Source: Janthinobacterium sp. B9-8 (GTDB taxonomy: Bacteria; Pseudomonadota; Gammaproteobacteria; Burkholderiales; Chitinibacteraceae). Taken from it: 64,000 nucleotides of DNA. Made by a program: the position numbers and the translations under genes. Positions 27,074 through 36,951 of this stretch are shown piece by piece. Every line of letters begins with the position of its first letter. The first letter of the stretch is position 1. The notes below the pieces were generated by a model. It saw only the letters and a list, made by a program, of their open reading frames with translations. It was not told where the DNA came from and did no database searches. The stretch spans positions 992,001-1,056,000 of the forward strand of contig NZ_CP014222.1 in the NCBI RefSeq assembly GCF_000969645.2, given 5' to 3'.

Positions 27074-27173
27074 GAACCACAGAGTAAAATGAGAGCACAG
27101 AGATCACAGAGAAAACCAGCAAATCTCTTGTTTCCTCTGTGAAGCTCTGTGCTCTCCGTGTTCTCTGTGGTTC
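27074..27173. repeat. 100-bp imperfect palindrome, CTCTGTG family, copy 1
   Basis: The ends are perfect 11-bp inverted repeats (GAACCACAGAG with CTCTGTGGTTC), and internal blocks of CACAGAG and CTCTGTG repeat the theme. The element lies between the 3' ends of bioB and the gamma-glutamyltransferase gene. A related element is at 47879-48012. Similar CACAGAG-rich palindromes recur as intergenic elements in many bacterial genomes. Confidence 0.7.
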
Positions 27174-27216
27174 GAGATTTTGCACCCTTAGTTTTAAGCT
27201 GAAGTGTCTATTTAAA

Positions 27217-28950
27217 TCACTGCGGCCTTTGCATCATGGCGCTGCCGCCGCCGTGGCGTAATGGCTCGCTCACCGCCGTAGTGCTGCCGTCGTGATTAAA
27301 CTGCAGGCCGTTGGCGGCACCAATCTCGTCGGTTTCAGTCCATTGATGTCCATATTGCTCCAGCGCTTTGGCTTGCGGGCTACCTACAAATTTCAATAGC
27401 GTTTCAACCTGGGTTTTGTCGCCATTTCTTTGACTAAGGCGTGGTGCAGCCAGCGCGTCGGCAAGGGGCATGCCTAAATCAATATGGTTGACGATGGTTT
27501 GCAATACGGTAGTGATAATGGTTGAGCCACCTGGCGAGCCGATGCTAAATAGCGGAGTGCCATTTTTAAAGGCGAGGGTAGGTGACATGCTGGAGCGCGG
27601 GCGTTTACCTGCTTCGGGAATATTCGGGTGTGGGCCGCTAAATTCAAAATCGGTCATTTCATTGTTCAGCAAAAAGCCCCTGCCCGGTACCACAATGCCG
27701 CTGCCACCCCAATCTTCGATGGTAAAGGTATAGGCAACGATATTGCCTTCCTTATCGCTTACTGTAAGGTGGGTGGTGTGCGCTGGCTCGGTATTTAAGC
27801 TGACTTTGGGGCGTAGTGGACGGGATTGATCGTCTTGGAATAAAAAGGGATCGCCAGCATTGGCCTTGCCGTGACTTTGTTTTAGATCGATCAGCTTGGC
27901 GCGCTCTGCCGCATAGGCCTTGGATAACAGGCCGGTTTTGGGTACATCGGTATATTCCCCGTCGGCCACATAAGCGTTGCGATCGGCAAAGGCGAGCTTG
28001 GCGGCTTCCATATATAGATGCTCGACTTGCTCTCGTGGCATGGTTTTAAGATCAAAGCCTTCCAGTATATTCAACGCTTCTGCAATGGCAATCCCGCCGG
28101 ATGAAGGCATGGCCATGCCGTAGAGATCAAGTCCTCGGTAAGTGGAATGAATCGGCTGGCGTAGGCGTGCTTCGTAATCTTTTAAATCGGCGAGTGTCAT
28201 TTTGCCAGTCAGCACAGCAACGCCTGCCGCTACCGGGGGCGCGTTGACAGTGTCTACAATCCGTTTGGCCAGTTGCCCTTCGTAAAAGGCTTTTACACCG
28301 CCCTTGCTGATTACACGATAAGTGGCGGCCAAATCAGGGTTGCGAAAGCTCGTGCCAAGGGGTAGGGCTTTGCCGTCTTTTAAATACAATGCGGATGTTG
28401 AGCTAAAGCGGGCGAATTTGGCTTCGTTAATTTGATTGATGCGGTAGAAATTGGGGCTGATTTTAAAGCCAGTTTCAGCGACTTGAATGGCAGGTTGCAA
28501 TACCCGCGCCATGTCCATGGTGCCATAACGTGCCAATGCCTCATGCCAGCCGCGTACTGTGCCGGGCACGCCGACCGAGATGCCAGTGGGCACTACATCA
28601 TCCCATTCCATTTCCTTGCCCTCTTTTTGATAGATTTGCGGGCTAAAGTAGGCAGGAGCGGTTTCGCGGGAATCGATGTTGATGATTTTTTTATCTTTGG
28701 CCGAATAAATCAGCATAAAGCCGCCGCCGCCAATGCCGCAGCTAAAAGGATCGGTTACGCCAAGTGTGGCTGCGGCGGCAATGGCCGCATCTACGGCATT
28801 GCCTCCCGCATTTAAAATGCGCATGGCGGCCTGGCTGGCAGGTTCAGAAATGGTGGCTACTGCGCCACCATAGCCCGTGGCTACGGGCTGTTTGGCCCAT
28901 GCGGGGGTGATCAGTAAGATGATGAGTGTGGCGATGAATGGCTTATTCAT
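27217..28950 (-). CDS. ggt: gamma-glutamyltransferase
   Basis: GGT cleaves glutathione and transfers the gamma-glutamyl group, acting in the periplasm. The 577-residue precursor has a signal peptide (MNKPFIATLIILLITPAWA) and the large subunit with GIGGGGFMLIYSA and SRETAPA. The autoprocessing site is the Thr in EPAHTTHLTV near residue 390, after which the small subunit starts; the conserved LLNNEMTDF and SPGGSTIITTV follow. The start at 28950 puts the signal peptide first; 13 in-frame upstream codons are rejected. It appears monocistronic. Confidence 0.93.
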   Translation of the reverse strand: MNKPFIATLIILLITPAWAKQPVATGYGGAVATISEPASQAAMRILNAGGNAVDAAIAAAATLGVTDPFSCGIGGGGFMLIYSAKDKKIINIDSRETAPAYFSPQIYQKEGKEMEWDDVVPTGISVGVPGTVRGWHEALARYGTMDMARVLQPAIQVAETGFKISPNFYRINQINEAKFARFSSTSALYLKDGKALPLGTSFRNPDLAATYRVISKGGVKAFYEGQLAKRIVDTVNAPPVAAGVAVLTGKMTLADLKDYEARLRQPIHSTYRGLDLYGMAMPSSGGIAIAEALNILEGFDLKTMPREQVEHLYMEAAKLAFADRNAYVADGEYTDVPKTGLLSKAYAAERAKLIDLKQSHGKANAGDPFLFQDDQSRPLRPKVSLNTEPAHTTHLTVSDKEGNIVAYTFTIEDWGGSGIVVPGRGFLLNNEMTDFEFSGPHPNIPEAGKRPRSSMSPTLAFKNGTPLFSIGSPGGSTIITTVLQTIVNHIDLGMPLADALAAPRLSQRNGDKTQVETLLKFVGSPQAKALEQYGHQWTETDEIGAANGLQFNHDGSTTAVSEPLRHGGGSAMMQRPQ

Positions 28951-29125
28951 TGAGTCAACTCCAGCTTTAGGAGTCCCCATGCTACACAAGCCGCAATGAG
29001 TGGCGTAGTGGGGTGTTGTCGCAAGGGGAGCGTTGCTCGCGGTGCACTAAATTAGCCGTAGGTGTCACGCATCACCGTGCGCAACAATGTGCACACCCTA
29101 TAAAACCAAGCTTTGCCCTATTAAG

Positions 29126-29545
29126 TTAATAGGGCTCCGTATCCTTGTTATAACGCGCTAGCCTTTGCGTCAGCGTACCCGTGTGAAGCTCAAACAGGTG
29201 GTTGTCAAAGTCATAGAAGTAGAGCGATTGTCCTTCGCCCTTTACTCTGGGGCGGGGAGGTTTGATTTCTACACCGAGGGCTTCGAGTCTTGCCTGATAG
29301 CCGGCTAGTTCGTGCTCTTCTACTTTAAACGCGACATGCTGATAGCTGCGTTCAGTGGGTGGATCGCCCTGCATGGCGGCGAGCCATAGGCTTCCTAGGC
29401 TAAAAAATTTCTCATGCGAGAGCGAAAAGCGCTGCGCCTGGCTGTCGTAAATCTCCACAGCGCCCAAGCCTTCGCACAAAAAGCACGCCATACGCTCGAG
29501 GTCTTTGACGATAAAAGTGAGATGGCTGAGATGCTGGATGGGCAT
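29126..29545 (-). CDS. fosX: FosX-type fosfomycin epoxide hydrolase
   Basis: The 139-residue vicinal-oxygen-chelate protein aligns by eye with Listeria FosX along its length. The metal ligands expected for the family are present: His8 in LSHLTF, His70 in YQHVAF and the Glu in HLFELHTGT. The Glu of SHEKFF (residue 45) matches the FosX catalytic base Glu44, so a Mn(II)-dependent hydrolase rather than a glutathione or bacillithiol transferase is expected. Conserved blocks GEGQSLYFYDFDNHLFELH and RPRVKGEG support this. It lies 3 bp after the GGDEF-EAL gene, probably in one operon. Chromosomal fosX homologues can give low intrinsic resistance; activity here is inferred. Confidence 0.85.
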   Translation of the reverse strand: MPIQHLSHLTFIVKDLERMACFLCEGLGAVEIYDSQAQRFSLSHEKFFSLGSLWLAAMQGDPPTERSYQHVAFKVEEHELAGYQARLEALGVEIKPPRPRVKGEGQSLYFYDFDNHLFELHTGTLTQRLARYNKDTEPY

Positions 29546-29548
29546 GGC

Positions 29549-32500
29549 TTAGCTGATTAATCCGGAGAGGGCGTAGGCTTCAAATTCGTGCAGCGGTAGT
29601 GGCCGGCTAAATAAATAGCCTTGGTAGGATTGACAGCCTTGGCTGGCAAGAAAATCACGCTGGGCTTGGGTTTCTACGCCTTCGGCTATCACGATGAGGC
29701 CTAAGCTGTCTGCTAGTACGATCACCATTTTGGCAATCGCTGCATCGTTGCTATCGCTTAGGATATCTTTGATAAAGCTTTGATCAATTTTAAGCTGGTC
29801 GAGTGGCAGCCGTTTTAAATAGGAGAGCGAAGAGTAGCCTGTGCCAAAGTCATCAATCGAGAAGCCCACGCCCTGCTGTTTCAGGATACTCATTTTAAGG
29901 ATCACGTCTTCTACATTGGCGATGAGCACGCTTTCGGTCAGCTCCAGCTTAAGCTGATGTGCGGATGCGCCTGTGCGAGTCAGAATAGCGAGTACTTGTT
30001 CGACAAAATCGGGTTGGTGAAATTGCCGTGGGCTCACATTCACCGCCATGGTGAGATGGCTCATTTCCGGGGAAATAGCCCAACGGGCAAGTTGCTTGCA
30101 CGCGGCTTCTAATACCCAGTGACCCAGAGCCAAGATAAGCCCGCACTCTTCGGCGAGCGGGATAAATTCAGCAGGAGAAACCATGCCGCGCAAGGGGTGA
30201 TGCCAGCGCACCAAGGCTTCTACGCCGGTAAGCTGACCTGCTCCTTTAACCTGTGCCTGGTAGTAGAGCGTAAATTGCTGGTTTTCTAATGCTTCTCGTA
30301 AGCCTGTTTCAAGCGCCACGCGCTGGGTCACATCGGCTTGCATTTGCGGATCAAAAAACCGTAAGGTATTGCGCCCGGCAGCTTTGGCTTGATACATGGC
30401 AAGATCGGCGCGTTTTAAAGGCTCATCTAAGCTTTCTGCCTGCTCGCCAAAGAGCGTGATCCCCACGCTGGGCGTGCTGTGATGGGCATAATCGGCAAGC
30501 TGGTAAGTCTGATTAAGCGTGCTGAGTATTTTCTCGCCTACGGCCTCGGCTTCGGTGGCCGCTTCCAGCGAGTTGACACTCAGGTCTTCCAGCATCACCA
30601 CAAATTCGTCACCACCCAGTCTGGCCACGGTGTCTCCCTGTCGGGTGCTGGCAGAGAGCCGCTTGGCAACTTCGATCAGTAAAAGATCGCCTTTATCGTG
30701 GCCTAACGTGTCGTTCAGAATTTTAAAATTGTCTAAGTCGATAAATAGCAGTGCGCCTTTACTGTCGTGCCGGGCACCAAGGGTCATGGCTTGGGCCAGT
30801 CTATCCATTAATAGTCGGCGATTAGGCAGGGCGGTCAGCGGATCATAAAAAGCGAGGCTCTGGATTTGATCTTCAGCCGCTTTGCGTGAGGTAATGTCGG
30901 TGAGTGTGGCCACATAGTGGGTGACTTCGCCATTATCGGCTTTGACTTCGGTGAGGATGAGCCACGCAGGGAAAATCTCGCCATTTTTGCGCCTGTTCCA
31001 GATTTCGCCCTGCCACATTCCTTTGTGGCGAATGCGATCGGTCATTTCGCTATAAAAAGCGGAGTTATGCCGCAAGGAGGTGAGCATAATTGGCGTTTGC
31101 CCCAGCGCTTCTTGTGCGGTGTAGCCGGTGATGCTGCTAAAGGCCTGATTTACACGCAGGATGATCCAGTTTACATCGGTGACAAACATGGCTTCTTGCG
31201 ATTGAAAGGCAATTGCGGCAATGCGCAGCTCGGCTTCTGCCTCTTTGCGCTGGGTAATATCCCTGGTAATGCCGTAATAGCCTTTGATATGGCCTTCTGC
31301 ATCCCGCTCAGGGGTGGAGAGGACTTCTGTCCAGATTAAGTGATCATCTTTGCAACACTGCTGTAATTCCAGTGTGTACGATCCGGTTTGAATGCCTTGC
31401 TGTTCATCGTGGCTTCTTTGAGCGTGTTTTTGTTTAGTGACTGCGATGCTTTCGGCTGTTAAGTGCTCAAAAGCAGAGTGGCCGACCACTTCATGGGCGG
31501 GATAACCACGCAGTACTTCATCGGCCGGGCTGATATAGGTGAAATGATGGTTACTATCTTGCTTCCAAACCACATCGGATACATTTTCGGTTAGCAGCCG
31601 GTAATGCGCCTCGCTGTCCCTGAGTTTTTCAGCCACGATATTTCTTTCGATGGCAATGCTGGCCAAGTGTGCCGATTGCTCGATCATCGTGATATCCGTC
31701 GTGCTGGGGGTATGCGCTGTAGGGTGGTAGATGGCAAATGTGCCGAGCACCTGGCCTGCCATGCTGAGGATGGGGTGCGAGTAGCATGCGCCAAGGCCAG
31801 CGCTTGCCGCCAGCGCTTGGTAGGGCGGCTGCCAATAGGGGTGAGTGGCTAGATCTTCAGCAATCACTTGCTCCCCCGTAAACGCGGCAGTGCCACAGGA
31901 GCCTGCCCCGATGCCGATTGCGAGGCCGTTGATGGCGGTATTATAAAAATCAGGCAAGCTGGGAGCTGCACCGTGCTTTAGATGTTTGCCTTGCTTATCT
32001 AATAATAAAATACTGCACCGCATGCCGGGGTAAAGCTGCTCTACACCAAGCACAATCGCTTCAAGTTGTTGGGAGAGTAATTCGCCGCAGGCTAATACTT
32101 CCAGAATACGGCTGCGAAATTGCTCGTATTGATCGGCTTGTTTGCGCTGTGTGATATCTCGAATCAGCGCGTGAATCGCCGGTTGGCCATCTAGCGTGAT
32201 TAAGGTGCTCTGTACTTCTGCATCAATTACGCTGCCATCCAGTTTGATGAGCTTTAGCTCAATCATGGGCTCGGCGATTCCGCTCGTCATTATGGTTTGG
32301 GTGCGATGGAGTACATTTTGATAAAAATCGGGGTGGACTAAATCAAGCAGTGACTGGCCGGTTAATTCCTGTGCTGTGCTTGCGCCTGCGAGCTTTACCG
32401 CCGCGGGGTTGACGTAAATTAATTTACCCTCGCGATGAACCGCAATGGCTTCTGGTGACCACTCGACCAGTGTGCGATGGCGCTGATTGCTTTCTTGAGC

Positions 32501-33394
32501 CAGCGCTTCAGCCTGTTTGCGCTCCTTAATCAGCAGTGCCAGTAAGGCGGCAAGTAAATTGAGCACCATGCAGTAGAGCCATAGCTTGATGTTAGGTGTG
32601 TTCTCTGCTGCAAAAATGCCTACGCCATGAGTGGCCCCGAGCAGTGCCTGGAGCGTGCTCATTGCGGCAATCAGTAGGCTGCCGTGAAGGCCAAAGCGAG
32701 TGGCCGCCCAAAGTACAAATAAAAAAGCCCAGTAGGAGTGGGCAAGCAAGCTTAGTGATGCTTGCCACCAGCCTAGAAAAGCAATTTGCCCTAGTAAAAA
32801 GGTGAGACCAAAGCAAAGTATGGCCTCCATTTTGCGGCTGGCAATTTGCCTGGGGTATTGCTGCCACACCAAAATCAAGGGGCAGATTGCGGCGATGCCT
32901 AGTAGGTTGCCTATCCACCAATTTAATATATGGCCGATCAGAAGGGGGCTTTCGATTACGCCACTTAGCCAAAGCGCAGTGGCTCCGCTGGCCGCACCGA
33001 ATAATGCCGTGGGCGTGGTAAGCAGTAATAAAAATAAATAATCATGGGTATGGCTAAATGCGGGATTAAACGATTTGTCGTGGATACTTAGGCGGCGTAA
33101 TAGCGTATAGCTGAGCAGGGTTTCTAACGCAATCGTGGTGGCAACAATGATTGAAGCAAAAGGGCTGCCTCGGTATAAATCACAGAAAAAAGCGCTTAAG
33201 AAAATAGTGGGCCAATATTTTGGCCCTTTAATTAAGAGGATAGCTAGGCCTAAGCCACTGGGAATCCAGAAGATTGAAGTATTGCCATCAGCGCTTAAAT
33301 AGCTGAGGGTAAGTTGAATCGATAAGACGAGCAGCAGAGTCATCCCGGCAAGGCGAGGCAAATCTGACCAACGATAAATAAAAAATTTATTCAA
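29549..33394 (-). CDS. MASE1-PAS-GAF-PAS-PAS-GGDEF-EAL cyclic-di-GMP enzyme
   Basis: The 1281-residue inner-membrane protein starts with about eight membrane helices of MASE1 type (residues 10-290), then PAS (about 300-420), GAF (430-590), two PAS domains (595-840), a diguanylate cyclase domain with RLGGDEFVVM near 930 and a phosphodiesterase domain with VEALVRW, the SIDDFGTGYSSL loop and KIDQSFI. Both catalytic signatures look intact, and RxxD (RQGD) five residues before GGDEF is an inhibitory I-site. The protein probably makes or breaks cyclic-di-GMP in response to a small ligand or redox state. The PilZ protein near position 1 is a possible receptor in the same cell. Confidence 0.92.
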   Translation of the reverse strand: MNKFFIYRWSDLPRLAGMTLLLVLSIQLTLSYLSADGNTSIFWIPSGLGLAILLIKGPKYWPTIFLSAFFCDLYRGSPFASIIVATTIALETLLSYTLLRRLSIHDKSFNPAFSHTHDYLFLLLLTTPTALFGAASGATALWLSGVIESPLLIGHILNWWIGNLLGIAAICPLILVWQQYPRQIASRKMEAILCFGLTFLLGQIAFLGWWQASLSLLAHSYWAFLFVLWAATRFGLHGSLLIAAMSTLQALLGATHGVGIFAAENTPNIKLWLYCMVLNLLAALLALLIKERKQAEALAQESNQRHRTLVEWSPEAIAVHREGKLIYVNPAAVKLAGASTAQELTGQSLLDLVHPDFYQNVLHRTQTIMTSGIAEPMIELKLIKLDGSVIDAEVQSTLITLDGQPAIHALIRDITQRKQADQYEQFRSRILEVLACGELLSQQLEAIVLGVEQLYPGMRCSILLLDKQGKHLKHGAAPSLPDFYNTAINGLAIGIGAGSCGTAAFTGEQVIAEDLATHPYWQPPYQALAASAGLGACYSHPILSMAGQVLGTFAIYHPTAHTPSTTDITMIEQSAHLASIAIERNIVAEKLRDSEAHYRLLTENVSDVVWKQDSNHHFTYISPADEVLRGYPAHEVVGHSAFEHLTAESIAVTKQKHAQRSHDEQQGIQTGSYTLELQQCCKDDHLIWTEVLSTPERDAEGHIKGYYGITRDITQRKEAEAELRIAAIAFQSQEAMFVTDVNWIILRVNQAFSSITGYTAQEALGQTPIMLTSLRHNSAFYSEMTDRIRHKGMWQGEIWNRRKNGEIFPAWLILTEVKADNGEVTHYVATLTDITSRKAAEDQIQSLAFYDPLTALPNRRLLMDRLAQAMTLGARHDSKGALLFIDLDNFKILNDTLGHDKGDLLLIEVAKRLSASTRQGDTVARLGGDEFVVMLEDLSVNSLEAATEAEAVGEKILSTLNQTYQLADYAHHSTPSVGITLFGEQAESLDEPLKRADLAMYQAKAAGRNTLRFFDPQMQADVTQRVALETGLREALENQQFTLYYQAQVKGAGQLTGVEALVRWHHPLRGMVSPAEFIPLAEECGLILALGHWVLEAACKQLARWAISPEMSHLTMAVNVSPRQFHQPDFVEQVLAILTRTGASAHQLKLELTESVLIANVEDVILKMSILKQQGVGFSIDDFGTGYSSLSYLKRLPLDQLKIDQSFIKDILSDSNDAAIAKMVIVLADSLGLIVIAEGVETQAQRDFLASQGCQSYQGYLFSRPLPLHEFEAYALSGLIS

Positions 33395-33824
33395 AATTTG
33401 CTCGATGATTCGTGAAAGATCATTGTTTTTATTAAATTATCTAGGTTTGTCGATTAAAAAATTACAAAATTAATACGACTTAATTATAAAAAAATAGATT
33501 TTTATTACATTTTTTCGTGAGTCTTAATAAAATATTTTTTGGCAATAAGGTAACGGGTGTATTACGTTTATGATGTATCGGATGTTTTATAAAAAAATAA
33601 ATAAGGCATAAAAATTAGGCGATTTCAGAGGAGGCTCATCCGGCTTGCAAGCAAAGCTTGGTGTGCTTTGTATTGGCTTAAGATAAGTTGGGGGTGATTC
33701 TATATGAATCTGGCTATTTGAGTAACATCGTGTTTCTATTGTGCACAAATAGCGGCAAAAATACGTCAGATCGTAACAAGGTATTTAAATGATTGTTTTA
33801 TGAACATTAATTTTAACAATGCCT
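33395..33824. other. AT-rich intergenic stretch
   Basis: The first 200 bp after the GGDEF-EAL start are very AT-rich, with a long run of A/T in 33470-33545, and must contain the promoter for that gene. No gene-like frame was found in the rest. Confidence 0.5.
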
Positions 33825-33854
33825 AATAAAAAACCCCGCAAATAGGCGGGGTTT
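33825..33854 (-). terminator. intrinsic terminator of the TonB-dependent receptor
   Basis: A 9-bp stem (AAACCCCGC with GCGGGGTTT) and a 6-base loop lie 43 bp beyond the receptor stop; the A run on the plus strand is a T run in the receptor transcript. A similar hairpin (40423-40449) follows the remnant of a second receptor. Confidence 0.88.
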
Positions 33855-33896
33855 GAGGGTTTATCCGAAAATCTTGGGTGGATTGAGAGGGCGGCT

Positions 33897-36476
33897 TTAA
33901 AATTTGTAAGTGAGCTTGGCCGAGGCAAAGCGGCCACGCGGGTCAGCTTGCGTGTGATCAAAGAAATCGGTTGAAGAATCCCACGGTGGGCGGGTATTGC
34001 TCAGATTTAATACTTTGGCCGTGAGGGTGGTGTCTTTGGCGAGCTTCCAGCTGGCGGTCAGATCAAAAGTGTTGAATGAATCAACGTATTTCACCGTATC
34101 ATTTTCGCTCGGATTGGCTTGATCATAGCCGCCTATATAGTTCCACGTGAGGGTGGTTGACCATGCACCAATCTCCCAAGTTGCATCGCTCACTGCCCGC
34201 CATTTTGGAATCGAACCAAATTGATTGCTGCCTGCACCCTCGGAGAGCGGTTTGCCCGTGGCGAGCGGCTCGGCAAACCTTAAAACATGGCTGATTTGAC
34301 TGCCGAGCTTTAAGTTGCCGTAGTTTTTGCTTTTGAAGCGCTGACGTAAATCCAGATCAATCCCCGATGTTTCACGATCGCCCATATTGCTGTACTGGCG
34401 GTAAAGCGTGCTGATTCGGCCTTTATCATCGCGCACAATTTTGCTTGGATCACGGCTTTCGTTGGCAATAATATCGGCACTACTTTGTGTGCCGATCAGG
34501 CCGCTTTGCCTGATATTGTAGTAATCAAGGCCAATGCTGCTGTCGCTGGTGGGCGAGAGCACAAAGCCCAAATTAAAGTTATCCGAGCGCTCTGGCTGTA
34601 GATTGCTATTGGCCGCAATAATACTGGTCACACCGCGTGATTTAGTGGGTGAGATCGGATCGCGCGGATCAGTCACCAATCCATAGCTGACTGCCGAGCT
34701 TTGAGTGATTTCAGGCAGGGAAGGCGCTCGAAAGCCTCGAGAAGCTGTACCACGCAGCAGCAGCCAATCGGCCGCTTGGTAGCGAACACTGGCTTTGGGT
34801 GAAAAAGCATTGCCAAAATCGCTGTAATGATCCGCTCGTGCGGCGAGATTCACGTTTAAATCTTTAATCACGGGGATGTTGAGTTCGGCAAAAAGCGCCG
34901 TAACCTTGCGCTCGCCTTTAATAATATTAATGGCTGGTCGCAGCTCGGTGCCAGAAAGCACCGCGTCGGAGGTGCGCGAATCCATTTTTTCCTGTCGGAA
35001 CTGCGCGCCCGCTGCAAAGCCCACACTGCCTGCAGGTAGCTCAAATAGCTCGCCAGAGGATGCGTTAATATCGGCGGTGATTAAGCTTGATTTTGCCGGG
35101 CGCAGTGTGGACAGGCGCAGGCGGTTGCGGACTTCTTCGCTATTTTTAGATTGATCCGCAAAATTGTAGCTGCCGTCTTTTAGTACTTTTTCGTATTCAT
35201 AGCGGTTTACAAAATTTTGCACGGTTTCTTCCAGCGTGCTTTGTGAGTAGGCAAGCGAAGCATCCCAATCCCAGCCAAAGGCAGTGCCTTTTACACCGGA
35301 TAAAATACGATGCAGGGTGACTTCATCGGTTTTGAGGCGTTTACCTAAATCAAATAGCGTGGCGGTAAAATCGAGTGGCGTGGTGCCGGGGTTGTTGGGG
35401 TGGCCTACCGGCAATTTATTATCGATGGTATCTAAAGCTTGTTTTTGATTATTCCAAGCGCGTAAAGAGCTGCTGACGGTGAGCGGAGCGGCAAAGGTCA
35501 GATTGGCGCGTGAGAAGCCATATAAATACTCTGCATAGGCTTGCGTATCATCGTTAATCCGCAAATTGGCGCGTGCAAAGGCGTGGTAGCGCTCTACTTC
35601 TGGGATCAAGGTGCTATAGGGCGCGTCGTTATAGGCTAAAACCTGGCCAGCTTTGCCGTCGGTAATGCTGCCGTAATCCGTAAGCTTGAGCGGGCCTTGG
35701 GGGCCACCAATGAGTCTGGTTGGATCGCCCTCGTAGTAATTGGTGATGGTGCGATTCAGGCTGCCGCCTGATTGATTTCTGAAGTCGCCTTCTTTTAGCC
35801 AGCTCACATCGCTTTGGTCGAGCTGATCACGCTTTTGCCCGTCTAAAGAAAACACGACATTGAAATTATCTTCATTAAAATCACCAAAGCCGGTCTTGAT
35901 AGAGAAATTCTTTTCAGTTTGCCCCGTGCCTTCGGTGGATGAACCGAGCTCGGCGCTGAGCTCGGTGCCTTTAAACTCTGAATATAAAATAATATTGACT
36001 ACGCCCGCGACGGCATCCGAGCCGTAAACAGACGATGCGCCGTCTTTTAAGATCTCAATTCTTTGCACAGCCGCCATGGGTAAGCTATTCAGATCAACAA
36101 AGGTTTCTTGTAAGTTTTGTGCGGTGGCATAGCTGCTGATGCGTTTTCCATTAATTAGCACTAAGGTGTTTTTTTGGCCCAGCCCGCGTAAGGAAACGCC
36201 CGAGGTGCCTGCTGAAAAGCTGGCGGTAAATTGCTCGTTATAGCTATTGCCGCTATTTGCAGAAATTGAGCGGATCACTTCGGAGACGCTGGTTTTGCCG
36301 CTGTCTGCAATTTCTTTAGCGCTAATCACTTGCACGGCGGTTGCACCTGCTTTTTGGCTGACGCGAATATTGGAGCCGGTAACGGTGATGCGCTCTACTT
36401 TATTGGGAGCGGTTTCTGCTGCAATGGCGGGAAAGGCAGCGCTAATGGCCAGCGCAATGGCTAATGGTTTAAACAT
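33897..36476 (-). CDS. TonB-dependent outer-membrane receptor
   Basis: The 859-residue precursor starts with a signal peptide (MFKPLAIALAISAAFPAIAA), then a TonB-box-like EITVTG region (KVERITVTGSNIRV), a plug domain with VQVISAKEIADSG, GVSLRGLGQKNTLVLINGKR and EILKDGASSVYGSDAVAGVVNII, and a long beta-barrel ending ASAKLTYKF with the C-terminal Phe. The plug with LVLINGKR and the length fit receptors for large substrates such as sugars, peptides or vitamins more than classical siderophore receptors; the substrate is unknown. A related receptor existed nearby: its last codons survive at 40483-40581. Confidence 0.92.
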   Translation of the reverse strand: MFKPLAIALAISAAFPAIAAETAPNKVERITVTGSNIRVSQKAGATAVQVISAKEIADSGKTSVSEVIRSISANSGNSYNEQFTASFSAGTSGVSLRGLGQKNTLVLINGKRISSYATAQNLQETFVDLNSLPMAAVQRIEILKDGASSVYGSDAVAGVVNIILYSEFKGTELSAELGSSTEGTGQTEKNFSIKTGFGDFNEDNFNVVFSLDGQKRDQLDQSDVSWLKEGDFRNQSGGSLNRTITNYYEGDPTRLIGGPQGPLKLTDYGSITDGKAGQVLAYNDAPYSTLIPEVERYHAFARANLRINDDTQAYAEYLYGFSRANLTFAAPLTVSSSLRAWNNQKQALDTIDNKLPVGHPNNPGTTPLDFTATLFDLGKRLKTDEVTLHRILSGVKGTAFGWDWDASLAYSQSTLEETVQNFVNRYEYEKVLKDGSYNFADQSKNSEEVRNRLRLSTLRPAKSSLITADINASSGELFELPAGSVGFAAGAQFRQEKMDSRTSDAVLSGTELRPAINIIKGERKVTALFAELNIPVIKDLNVNLAARADHYSDFGNAFSPKASVRYQAADWLLLRGTASRGFRAPSLPEITQSSAVSYGLVTDPRDPISPTKSRGVTSIIAANSNLQPERSDNFNLGFVLSPTSDSSIGLDYYNIRQSGLIGTQSSADIIANESRDPSKIVRDDKGRISTLYRQYSNMGDRETSGIDLDLRQRFKSKNYGNLKLGSQISHVLRFAEPLATGKPLSEGAGSNQFGSIPKWRAVSDATWEIGAWSTTLTWNYIGGYDQANPSENDTVKYVDSFNTFDLTASWKLAKDTTLTAKVLNLSNTRPPWDSSTDFFDHTQADPRGRFASAKLTYKF

Positions 36477-36662
36477 GACTATCCTCGGTACCTATCTGTG
36501 GTGCTGGAAAAAAGGCAAAGTGAGTCCCTGCGCCTTGTCTTGGCAAGGAGCGGTTTTATGTAGGGATATGGTTTAAAGGGAGCGGCGGCAGCAGTGGCTG
36601 TTGGGCAGGGCTATCAGAGGGAAGAGATTTGCTTGCATGGCATTGCTTTCTTGGTAAGGTTG

Positions 36663-36682
36663 AAACACTATAACGAGTGTTT
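36663..36682. promoter_or_regulatory. palindrome upstream of the TonB-dependent receptor
   Basis: A perfect 7-bp inverted repeat (AAACACT with AGTGTTT, 6-base spacer) lies about 190 bp before the receptor start. It could be an operator. No Fur-like box was found. The region from 36477 to 36951 otherwise shows no gene. Confidence 0.35.
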
Positions 36683-36951
36683 TAAATTACCAAAAAGAAT
36701 ATAAAATTTAATGCATATATCTATTTGGAATATAAGGTATGGGGAATGGTGTAAGATGGGCGAAAAATAGCTAGAAAGTGGAGTGGATGGGGTGAAATAT
36801 GCTTAAGCACTTGATTTTTTTGATTGGGGATCAAGAGCTTGCCTGATGGTGCTTTAGCTTAAGGCGGTGCTCGTAAGGCCTTGAATCCTTGATTCGACAG
36901 GGGGTGTCGTGTTTTACAAAGGAATTCATAGGTTCGACGGCTCTGTGATCC

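Noticed and set aside
27074..27173. CRISPR-like array from repeated CACAGAG words
   Set aside because: The repeats are short, inverted and unevenly spaced, with no unique spacers and no cas gene; a palindromic repeat explains them.
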